The notes under the pieces: generated by a model
Database searches by the model: none
The model's input: only the letters and a program-made list of their open reading frames with translations
What the model was told of the DNA's origin: nothing
Shown: positions 26,612 to 34,186 of the stretch, piece after piece
Layout of the letters: each line of letters starts with the position of its first letter
Position numbering within the stretch: position 1 is the stretch's first letter
Translations under genes and position numbers: made by a program
DNA from: Pseudomonadota bacterium
GTDB taxonomy: Bacteria; Desulfobacterota; Desulfobacteria; Desulfobacterales; Desulfobacteraceae
Length of the DNA stretch: 64,000 nt
Direction: 5' to 3'
Assembly (NCBI GenBank): GCA_018821535.1
Contig: JAHJLV010000016.1
Coordinates: 52,010 to 116,009 of the forward strand

Positions 26612-28120
26612 ATGGAAAAATATGTGGGCGCCATTGATCTTGGAACCACCAGTGACCGATTTGTACTGTTCAATAAAAAAGGGAATATTGTCACATACAC
26701 CCAGAAAGAGCACCAGCAGATTTTTCCAAAACCCGGATGGGTGGAGCATGACCCCATGGAAATCTGGAAAAACACCTGTGAGGTGATTGAAAAGACACTG
26801 GTCAAAGCCAACATCACGGCTGACCACATCGATTCCATCGGCATCACCAACCAGCGCGAAACCTGTGTGGTCTGGAACAAAAAAACAGGCAAACCCTGTT
26901 ATAATGCCATTGTCTGGCAATGTACAAGATCCGATGAAATCTGCAACCGCCTGATGGATGATTACGGCCAGGAATTTTTCCGCAATAAGACCGGTTTGCC
27001 TGCAGCCAGTTATTTTTCAGGCCCCAAGATTTCCTGGATACTGGAAAACATACCTGAAGCCAGGAACGCAAAGGATTCAGGAGATATCCTTTTGGGCACC
27101 ATTGAAAGCTGGATTGTCTGGTGGCTCACCGGCGGCCCGGGAAAAGGCGCACATATCACGGATGTCACCAATGCATCCAGAACCCTGATGCTCAATATCC
27201 AGTCCCTGACATGGGACGCAGAACTTTTAGGCATCCACAACATCCCGGAGTCCATGCTGCCGGAAATCAAACCCTCTGTGGATTCAAACACCTGGGGCAC
27301 TACCCAGACATCCGGCCCGTTCAGAGGCAGAATTCCGGTCTGCGCTGCGCTCGGAGATCAGCAGTCCGCACTTTTCGGCCAGACCTGCTTTGACATCGGC
27401 GAAGCCAAAAACACCTATGGAACCGGATGCTTTCTGCTGCTCAATACCGGCACAACCCCGGTCAAATCCAACCACGGCCTGCTCACCACTGCAGGCTATA
27501 AAATCAACACTGAAAAAACCGTTTACTGCCTTGAAGGGTCCATTGCCATGGCAGGCTCTCTGGTGCAGTGGATGCGGGATAATCTGGGCATCATCAAAAC
27601 TGCTGCACAGATAGAAACACTGGCCAAAACTGTGGAAGACAACGGAGATGTCTATCTTGTTCCGGCGTTTTCCGGCCTGTATGCCCCCTACTGGCGGTCG
27701 GATGCCAGGGGAATTATCGCAGGGCTCACCGGATTTGCCAATAAAGGCCATATCGCTCGCGCTGTTCTTGAAGCCTGTGCCTACCAGACCCGAGATATTG
27801 CAGTGGCCATGAATAAAGATTCCGGCGTGGACTTAACCCTTTTAAAAGTGGATGGCGGCATGGTGGTCAATGAACTTTTAATGCAGTTTCAATCCGATAT
27901 TCTGGATGTTCCCATTATCAGGCCGCAGGTGATCGAAACCACCGCTCTTGGCGCGGCATATGCCGCAGGTCTTGCCACCGGATTCTGGACCAGCACCACA
28001 GAACTGAAAAAAAACTGGATCGAAGATAAGCGCTGGCTGCCGGATATGGATGCACCCAAACGAAATGTTCTATGCGCAAACTGGGCAAAAGCCATTGAAA
28101 AATCCTACGGCTGGAAATAA
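26612..28120 (+). CDS. glpK: Glycerol kinase (FGGY family)
   Basis: 502 residues, the standard length, starting at the ATG at 26612 behind ACAGGAGG. It phosphorylates glycerol to glycerol 3-phosphate. IDLGTTSDRFVLF replaces the usual IDQGTTSSR loop. ITNQRET, WQCTRS, GTGCFLLLNTG and the FGGY signature region through DGGMVVNELLMQFQSD follow GlpK. It ends the operon after the hydrolase, as if to take up glycerol released there. No glpF or glpD is nearby. Confidence 0.93.
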   Translation: MEKYVGAIDLGTTSDRFVLFNKKGNIVTYTQKEHQQIFPKPGWVEHDPMEIWKNTCEVIEKTLVKANITADHIDSIGITNQRETCVVWNKKTGKPCYNAIVWQCTRSDEICNRLMDDYGQEFFRNKTGLPAASYFSGPKISWILENIPEARNAKDSGDILLGTIESWIVWWLTGGPGKGAHITDVTNASRTLMLNIQSLTWDAELLGIHNIPESMLPEIKPSVDSNTWGTTQTSGPFRGRIPVCAALGDQQSALFGQTCFDIGEAKNTYGTGCFLLLNTGTTPVKSNHGLLTTAGYKINTEKTVYCLEGSIAMAGSLVQWMRDNLGIIKTAAQIETLAKTVEDNGDVYLVPAFSGLYAPYWRSDARGIIAGLTGFANKGHIARAVLEACAYQTRDIAVAMNKDSGVDLTLLKVDGGMVVNELLMQFQSDILDVPIIRPQVIETTALGAAYAAGLATGFWTSTTELKKNWIEDKRWLPDMDAPKRNVLCANWAKAIEKSYGWK

Positions 28121-28168
28121 ATACATCCTTCAGGCAACAGGAACAATTTCTTTCATGGGCCATGGAGG

Positions 28169-28588
28169 TCATTCCTTTGCATCCTTGTCCTTTTTCAGGA
28201 CATCTGCCAGAAGATTCAGATCATCGGCCAGAAATTTGAAAGCATCCTTTTTTCTGAACTCTATTTTTTCTTCAGGCAGATGCCCTTCTGCCATCTGACG
28301 CAGCACAGCCCCGGTTTTCTGGACGGGTCCGGCAACGGCATGGGTCAGCCGGATGGAAAAATAGATAACGGCAAAGGACAGGGCCAGACAGATCACAGCC
28401 ATGACCCAGAATATGCCGGGATTGCAGGCGGTTGTCAAACGGCTGTCCAGATAAATCAGGTAAAACCAGGACAGGATCATGCCGGTCAGAAGGATGCAGG
28501 GAATCTGGAGAGCTGCAATAATCAGAGCATGACCCAGTTGAAATTTTTTCTGGATCAGGTAGTTGCGCTTTATTTTTTTTCTTTGCAT
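28169..28588 (-). CDS. Small HAMP-domain membrane protein
   Basis: 139 residues. A basic N-terminus is followed by two membrane helices (about 20-45 and 60-80) and a HAMP-like linker, SIRLTHAVAGPVQKTGAVLRQ, ending in a charged helix. There is no kinase or methyl-accepting domain after it. It is the last gene of the pilus/secretion operon and converges with glpK. Such truncated HAMP proteins may scaffold or sense at the inner membrane; the role here is unknown. Confidence 0.7.
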   Translation of the reverse strand: MQRKKIKRNYLIQKKFQLGHALIIAALQIPCILLTGMILSWFYLIYLDSRLTTACNPGIFWVMAVICLALSFAVIYFSIRLTHAVAGPVQKTGAVLRQMAEGHLPEEKIEFRKKDAFKFLADDLNLLADVLKKDKDAKE

Positions 28589-28625
28589 TATGAAGGTTCC
28601 ATATCTGTGGGTTGGGAATAAAGGA

Positions 28626-29006
28626 TCAGGGTCCGGTTTTTTTCATATCGTCCGGGGTGCCGGCAATTCCGTCGGGCCCGACGCTGATAAGGACATAGGT
28701 TCTGTGTCGGCCCGTTGAAGTATATATAAGCCGGTTGCCCCAGTGGTCTGTCATGAGGTCTTTCAGGTTGTTTTCCTTGAAATGTTCCACCATCCAGGAT
28801 TCAAATTTTGTCTCTGCCGGAAATCTCCCTGTTTTCATATAGGTATAGTCCAGCATGGTACTGATGGCGCGCAGATCTCCAGCCGTGGCAATCTGCCGGG
28901 TCATGGCCAGGGTTTCGTCATAAAAGTCCATGATATGGTCTGAATTGCCCGCAATCAGACCCAGGGAAACTCCGGCAATGATCAGTCGTCGGATGAGGTC
29001 GATCAT
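28626..29006 (-). CDS. GspG-like C-terminal domain protein without prepilin signal
   Basis: 126 residues. The C-terminal half has the calcium-binding-type major pseudopilin signature: DHWGNRLIYTSTG, then YVLISVGPDGIAGTPDD. The N-terminus is a hydrophobic helix (IIAGVSLGLIAG), but the GFTLLE prepilin peptidase motif is absent. ATGA overlap with the upstream gene. It could be a membrane-tethered accessory of the pilus or a decayed pseudopilin; the intact frame argues against decay. Confidence 0.7.
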   Translation of the reverse strand: MIDLIRRLIIAGVSLGLIAGNSDHIMDFYDETLAMTRQIATAGDLRAISTMLDYTYMKTGRFPAETKFESWMVEHFKENNLKDLMTDHWGNRLIYTSTGRHRTYVLISVGPDGIAGTPDDMKKTGP

Positions 29007-29506
29007 TTCCGGAGTTTCCCTCTGCGGTTTTTCAACCGGAGAAAAATCATTTCCAGCCCGGCCAGGACAACACCGACAGCGGCCAGGGGGAAAATATAGG
29101 TTTTATAATAATAGGAAGATTTTGTGACATAGGTATATATCTCCGTGGTCCGGCCTTTGGTTTTCATGGCCCACTTTCCGTTCTCCATCCGCAGGATGGA
29201 GATTTTGTCATCAAAGGTATCATTGGTTTTGACATCCAGGGTTTTAAAATAAATATCTGCCCGGTCCCCCAGTTGTTCGATTCTGGTGAATGATTCCACA
29301 TAAAACCGCTTTTCAGCCTGTTCATACCGGTCATTGTAAAATTGCCGGTGGACATGGGATTCAATGAAATAGGCAATATCATCAATTTCCAGAACGTCCT
29401 TGTCCAGAGGTATTTTAACCCTGTCCTGGGTACTATGGGCCTGGGCCGGGGTCAGGCTGAAAAGGATAAAAAGAAAAATACTGCACGATATCAGAATTTT
29501 TTTCAT
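29003..29506 (-). CDS. Exported hypothetical protein with C-terminal membrane helix
   Basis: 167 residues, not recognised. A signal peptide (about 1-23, ending PAQA) precedes about 110 residues of soluble alpha/beta sequence containing RKxYVES- and DDKISILRMENGKW-like strands. A single membrane helix (about 137-157) and a basic tail follow, so it is a periplasmic domain tethered to the inner membrane. Overlaps both neighbours by four bases, inside the pilus operon. Probably envelope assembly; no further claim. Confidence 0.65.
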   Translation of the reverse strand: MKKILISCSIFLFILFSLTPAQAHSTQDRVKIPLDKDVLEIDDIAYFIESHVHRQFYNDRYEQAEKRFYVESFTRIEQLGDRADIYFKTLDVKTNDTFDDKISILRMENGKWAMKTKGRTTEIYTYVTKSSYYYKTYIFPLAAVGVVLAGLEMIFLRLKNRRGKLRK

Positions 29507-30108
29507 GGAATCTCCTTTTTGTCATGGCCTTTTATAAATGCCGCCAGATTTTTTTCATGGATTTCAACCTTGAACTCCTTTTTCAGACGTTCATAGGTTT
29601 TGGCCCATTCTTCTCTATATCTGGCATATAAAAGATCATTCCGGATATAGGCCTCCCTTTCTTCAAAAGAATAAAAGCTGTTGTCTGCCGGATTTTTATA
29701 ATTATCCCTGTGATCCTCATAAAATTGTCTGACTTCAGCTTCCGTGAACTCCTCCTTTTTGATTTCCGGCACAAGGCGGGTCTTCATGATGTCAAGAAAC
29801 ATGCTGGACATGAATTCATGGATTCTTGCACGGATCCGGGGATCCTGGTGAAGTTTTTCATCCAGACCCCTTGCAATGATCATTTCCATATTCAAGGCAT
29901 GGTTAAATACATATTCAGGGGTCAGTTGATCTGCCCTGCCTCTGAATGTGCGGGATTTTTTCATCAGGTTCTGGTGCGCCACAAGATCTTCTGTTGTCAG
30001 GCTCCCCCCCTTGAACCGGGCCACGGCATTATCGTTTTTGTCATCCCCGCACCCGGCCAAAAGGGCCAGGATAAAAATCATGAGGGGAATCAGGATATTT
30101 TTTTTCAT
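29503..30108 (-). CDS. SurA/PpiC-N-like lipoprotein
   Basis: 201 residues from the ATG at 30108 with GGAGAG upstream; a longer frame to 30210 is rejected. Signal peptide with lipobox LLAGC (Cys20). The body is helical and resembles the SurA N-terminal chaperone domain (ARFKGGSLTTEDLVAHQ, then PEYVFNHALNMEMIIARGLDEKL), but no parvulin PPIase domain follows. It could be a dedicated periplasmic chaperone for pilin or secretin subunits. Follows the GspF-like gene in the operon. Confidence 0.72.
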   Translation of the reverse strand: MKKNILIPLMIFILALLAGCGDDKNDNAVARFKGGSLTTEDLVAHQNLMKKSRTFRGRADQLTPEYVFNHALNMEMIIARGLDEKLHQDPRIRARIHEFMSSMFLDIMKTRLVPEIKKEEFTEAEVRQFYEDHRDNYKNPADNSFYSFEEREAYIRNDLLYARYREEWAKTYERLKKEFKVEIHEKNLAAFIKGHDKKEIP

Positions 30109-30151
30109 GGTATTCTCTCCGTTTATTATGGATGTTTTTGTTTGGGTTGGT

Positions 30152-31360
30152 TCATGACGAGGCCTGCCCGTAAAGGCTGAACATGCCGGCCACAAGGCCC
30201 CAGGCCACATAGCCCACCAGACTGCCCAGGCTGATGATCAGCGCTGGTTCAATAAGGGCAGTCATTTTGGCGATCTTGTCCAGCAGGATTCTGGCATGCA
30301 GTTCTCCTGTAGTATGCATGGCCTGGTCCATGAGGCCGGTTTCCTCACCGATCTTGATCATGGCCACGGTCATGGGGGTAAAAAAACCTTGGTCCCGGAG
30401 GGCTGAAGAAAGGGTTTCTCCGGCCAGTACCTTCTGATTCATCTGCTCAATGAGATCCTTGACTTCCAGGTTGGAAATCGTCCCCCCCACGGATTTGAGA
30501 GCGTCGATAAGGGTGATGCCGCTGCCCAGGAGCGAAGCAAAGGTTCTGGAAAACTGGACAATGGCCCCATAACGCATGACCGGGCCGATAACAGGGACAT
30601 AAATTTTATACCGGTCGATATAGCGCCGGGTGGTTTCCGTTGCCAGGAGCAGAATGACCATGCCCAGAAGAATAAAACTTCCGATAAGGATTGTGAAGAC
30701 ATTGCTTTTCAGAAAATCCGCCGTATCCAGGAGAAACTGGGTGTTGGCCGGAAGACTTCGCCCCTGAAGGAGCTGGGAAAACTGAGGGATGACAAAACCC
30801 ACGAGAAACCCCACCACAATCAGTGTCACAATTAAGACCACCGAGGGGTAGATCAAGGTCAGGATCATTTTAGCCCGGAGTGCGGCCCGGCTTTCCAGAT
30901 CGTCAGAGATCCTTTCCAGCACCACATCCAGAATACCGCCGAGTTCTCCGGCCCGGATCATGCTGGTGGTGGTGGGGGCAAAAATCTTGGGATACCGGGC
31001 AAGGGCGTCACTCAAGGGAATCCCGCTTTCAATATCGCCTCCCACCTGGATCAGAGTATGTTTCATCTTCCGGCTTTCCACCTGCATCTGAAGGATGCCG
31101 ATGGATTCGGAAACACTGACATTGGACTGGATCAGGGACGAAAACATCCTGAAAAAGAGAATGATTTCCCGGGTCCGGACTCCCAGGCCGATATCCCATT
31201 TTTTTCTGGCTGCATCCCCTCCCTGCAATTGTATCAGGTCCTGGACAATATATCCGCTGCCTTTCAGGAGCCGGGCTGCGGCCCCTTCGTCGGGAGCGGC
31301 TATGGTACTTCTGACTTTTCCACCGTTTTTGTCCACGGCATTATATTTAAAAATCGGCAT
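30152..31360 (-). CDS. Type II secretion / type IV pilus inner-membrane platform protein (GspF/PilC/MshG)
   Basis: 402 residues, the full family length with two cytoplasmic T2SF domains and three membrane helices (about 170-195, 220-240, 370-395). MPIFKYNAVDKNGGKVRSTIAAP at the start, then GESGIPLS-like and RAGELGGILDVVLERI, and in the second half MIKIGEETGLMDQAM. It couples the ATPases to pilin insertion. Lies directly after the GspE/MshE-like ATPase gene. Confidence 0.95.
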   Translation of the reverse strand: MPIFKYNAVDKNGGKVRSTIAAPDEGAAARLLKGSGYIVQDLIQLQGGDAARKKWDIGLGVRTREIILFFRMFSSLIQSNVSVSESIGILQMQVESRKMKHTLIQVGGDIESGIPLSDALARYPKIFAPTTTSMIRAGELGGILDVVLERISDDLESRAALRAKMILTLIYPSVVLIVTLIVVGFLVGFVIPQFSQLLQGRSLPANTQFLLDTADFLKSNVFTILIGSFILLGMVILLLATETTRRYIDRYKIYVPVIGPVMRYGAIVQFSRTFASLLGSGITLIDALKSVGGTISNLEVKDLIEQMNQKVLAGETLSSALRDQGFFTPMTVAMIKIGEETGLMDQAMHTTGELHARILLDKIAKMTALIEPALIISLGSLVGYVAWGLVAGMFSLYGQASS

Positions 31361-31370
31361 AAGTCTCCTT

Positions 31371-33020
31371 TTAATCCAGAGTGATGCGCAAAATTTCTTC
31401 AGGGGTAGTCAGCCCCTGTCGGATCTTGTCGATTCCGTTACTGCGCATGGTCCGGTATGCTGTCTTTGCAAGGGCATAGGCCCTGATATCCTCAAAAGTG
31501 GCGTTTTCAATGATCATCCGACGGATTTGTTCATCCACGCTCAAAAGTTCGAACACCCCCATCCGGCCTTTATACCCCAGGGTGCAGTGCTCGCATCCCC
31601 TGCCCCGTTTGACAGTAAAGGGCTCTTCCCCGGGAAGACCCAGCAGGGCCAGCTCAGGCCGGGTGATGTCCTGGGAGACCCCGCAGAAGGGGCAGTTTTT
31701 TCTCACCAGCCGCTGGGCCAGGACCGCCCGGACCGAAGCCGCCACCAGGAAGGGTTCAGCCCCCATGTCTGTCATCCGGTTAAAGGCGCTGGGCGCATCA
31801 TTGGTATGAAGGGTGGACAACACCAGGTGACCGGTCACAGCGGCCCTCAGGGAAATCCTCAGGGTTTCCGTATCCCGGATTTCTCCCACCATGATGATAT
31901 CCGGGTCCTGTCGCAGAATGGCTCTCAGGGCCGCGGCAAAGGAAATTTTTTCACCTGTATCCACCTGGGTCTGGTTGACGCCTCTTACCGTAAGTTCCAC
32001 CGGGTCCTCAATGGTCGTGATATTATTATGTTCGCTTCTCAGATGCTGGATAGCGCCGTAAAGGGTGGTGGATTTTCCAGAACCTGTCGGTCCGGTGACC
32101 AGAATAATGCCGTAAGGTGAGGCAAGATGACTGTTAAAGGAGGAGAGCATGGCCGAAGGCATCCCCAGAGTTTCCATGCCGATCAGAACATCATGGGGCG
32201 GCAGAAGCCTTAATACCGCCTTTTCTCCGTTAATGACGGGAAGGATGCTGATCCTGACATTGACCCCGTCAATGGAAAGATCCAGAAGCCGGGGCATAAA
32301 ATGGAAGGACCCGTCCTGGGGCTTTCTTCTTTCTGCAATGTCCAGCCCCCCCAGAACCTTGATCCTGGAAATCAGTTTTCCCGCAGCCTCATAAGGAAGA
32401 CTTTCGGTTTTGTTCATGACCCCGTCGATCCTGAAACGAATAATAAGTTCATCCCTTTCGGGCTCTATATGGATATCCGATGCCCCGGCATTGATGGCCC
32501 GGATCATAATTTTTTCAAACAATTCAATGATAAAGGTTGTATTGCCGGGATCAGCGGCGGTCTCGGGTTTGATGGTGGTATCAAAGCCCCTGCTGTAATA
32601 CTGGTTCTGAAGGTTTTTAATCCTTTCAGGAGAGGTCAATACCAGTTTCACCTGCCTCTGGGCCAGCCGGGACATATTCTGGATGATGGCCTTGGGAACC
32701 GGCCCTGAGCAGGCCAGCAAAAGCTCGTTGTTTTTCCCGAGAGCCACAGGCAGAACCCCGGTTTTCAGGCACATTTTCCTGGGGATCAGATGCACCACAT
32801 CCTGGCGGATATCTGTCACAGTTTCTGACAGCATGGGAATGCCCAGAAAGGACGACAGATCAGAGAGCAGTTGTTCCGGTTCAAGATAACCTTCCTTGAC
32901 TGCTATATGACCGAGTTTATCCTTGAGGACCTTCTGTCTGGCCAGCACCTGGCTGAGCTGTTCCTGGGAAAGGGCTGCCTGACTGACCAGATATTCTCCG
33001 AATCGTTCGTTTCTTGCCAT
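31371..33020 (-). CDS. Assembly ATPase GspE/PilB/MshE-like with MshEN-like N-terminus
   Basis: 549-residue hexameric motor ATPase that powers pilin polymerisation. Walker A GPTGSGKST at about 310-318, Asp box, Walker B DPDIIMVGEIRD near 371-382, His box STLHTNDAP, and a zinc tetracysteine (CPFC...CEHC) near 450. The first 60 residues hold two tandem 24-residue units, RFGEYLVSQAALSQEQL and KLGHIAVKEGYLEPEQL, which follow the RLGxxL-type repeats of the c-di-GMP-binding MshEN domain. So assembly may respond to c-di-GMP (inference). Lies five bases after the PilT-like gene. Confidence 0.93.
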   Translation of the reverse strand: MARNERFGEYLVSQAALSQEQLSQVLARQKVLKDKLGHIAVKEGYLEPEQLLSDLSSFLGIPMLSETVTDIRQDVVHLIPRKMCLKTGVLPVALGKNNELLLACSGPVPKAIIQNMSRLAQRQVKLVLTSPERIKNLQNQYYSRGFDTTIKPETAADPGNTTFIIELFEKIMIRAINAGASDIHIEPERDELIIRFRIDGVMNKTESLPYEAAGKLISRIKVLGGLDIAERRKPQDGSFHFMPRLLDLSIDGVNVRISILPVINGEKAVLRLLPPHDVLIGMETLGMPSAMLSSFNSHLASPYGIILVTGPTGSGKSTTLYGAIQHLRSEHNNITTIEDPVELTVRGVNQTQVDTGEKISFAAALRAILRQDPDIIMVGEIRDTETLRISLRAAVTGHLVLSTLHTNDAPSAFNRMTDMGAEPFLVAASVRAVLAQRLVRKNCPFCGVSQDITRPELALLGLPGEEPFTVKRGRGCEHCTLGYKGRMGVFELLSVDEQIRRMIIENATFEDIRAYALAKTAYRTMRSNGIDKIRQGLTTPEEILRITLD

Positions 33021-33025
33021 GTTTC

Positions 33026-34186
33026 CTACCTGTTAAACCATTGTTTTTTCTGGGGTAGCATGCATTCCCCGTCCTCTTCCCCGCCTGTAGACAGGCGCCG
33101 CTTCATGAGGCTTGTGTTCTTTGCTGCAGCCAGGGCGGTTTCCACCGTAATTTTTCCGTCATTGACCAGCTTTACAAGAGACTGTTCCAGAGTAATCATG
33201 CCCTGGCTGCAACCGGTTTCAATGGCCGAATAGATCATGTCATCCTTTCCCTGGCGAATAAGATTGGAGATTCCGGGCGTGGAAAACATGATTTCCACGC
33301 CCGGAAGCCGGCCTGTATTGGAGACATTCGGAAGGAGGCGCTGTGAGACTACCGCCTTCAGGGTGGAGGATAACTGTTGGCGGATCTGGGATTGTTCTCC
33401 GGCCGGAAAGGCGCCAACAAGACGGTTGATGGTGGACACGCAGTCCCTGGAGTGGAGGGTGGAAAAGACCAGATGACCGGTTTCCGCAGCCATGATAGCT
33501 GTTCTCATGGTGTCAAGATCCCTCATCTCGCCCACCAGGATGACATCAGGGTCAGCCCTGAGGGCATCCCGGAGGGCTTCAGAAAAGGAAGGCACGTCCG
33601 AGAACAGCTCTCTCTGGTTGATAATACTTTTGTTATTATAATGAAGGTATTCAATGGGGTCCTCAATGGTGATGATGTTCTGGGCCAGATTGGCATTGAT
33701 TTCATGGATGACCGTGGCCAGGGTGGTGGATTTTCCAGACCCGGTAACCCCGGTGACCAGTACCAGGCCATCCCGGATATAGGGGAGTCTTGACAGGCTT
33801 TCCGGCAGCCCGAGACTGGCAAAAGTGGGAATCCCAGAAGCCAGCAGCCTGAAGACCACAGAAAGGGAGCCCCGCTGGTAATAGGCCGCCACCCTGAACC
33901 GTCCCACATTATCAATACTGATGGCAAAATCCACGGAACTCCTTTTTTTAAGTACCTCTTTGTAACGATTCGTAAGTACCTTGTCCATAAGCTGTTCAAT
34001 CTCGGCCGAAGAATAGGCAACATGGTCTTTCAGGGGCTGAATCTGCCCCTTGACCCTCATCATGGGCGGCATGTCCGCGGCCAGATGAAGATCCGAGGCG
34101 TTCAGGCGCAGGGTTTCTTCAAACAGGCCCGTGATCTGGGTAATTTTGATCCCGCTGGCCGGGGCTTGACCAACTGCCGGCATCAT
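33026..34186 (-). CDS. PilT-like retraction ATPase
   Basis: 386 residues. Motor ATPase of the PilT/PilU class: short N-terminal PAS-like domain with ASDLHLAADMPPMMRVKGQ, Walker A GVTGSGKST at about 146-154, Asp box TIEDPIEY, Walker B DPDVILVGEMRD, His box STLHSRDC and the PilT AIRNLIRxxK-like block GISNLIRQGKDDMIYSAIETG. A retraction ATPase would make the filament dynamic, unlike a classical type II secretion system. It sits between the secretin and the assembly ATPase; MSHA loci have the unrelated MshM there. Confidence 0.93.
   Translation of the reverse strand: MMPAVGQAPASGIKITQITGLFEETLRLNASDLHLAADMPPMMRVKGQIQPLKDHVAYSSAEIEQLMDKVLTNRYKEVLKKRSSVDFAISIDNVGRFRVAAYYQRGSLSVVFRLLASGIPTFASLGLPESLSRLPYIRDGLVLVTGVTGSGKSTTLATVIHEINANLAQNIITIEDPIEYLHYNNKSIINQRELFSDVPSFSEALRDALRADPDVILVGEMRDLDTMRTAIMAAETGHLVFSTLHSRDCVSTINRLVGAFPAGEQSQIRQQLSSTLKAVVSQRLLPNVSNTGRLPGVEIMFSTPGISNLIRQGKDDMIYSAIETGCSQGMITLEQSLVKLVNDGKITVETALAAAKNTSLMKRRLSTGGEEDGECMLPQKKQWFNR

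Noticed and set aside
31095..32120. Long plus-strand open frame (341 codons)
   Set aside because: Antisense to the GspE/MshE-like and GspF-like genes, whose motifs are unmistakable; the plus-strand translation has no recognisable domain and no ribosome site.
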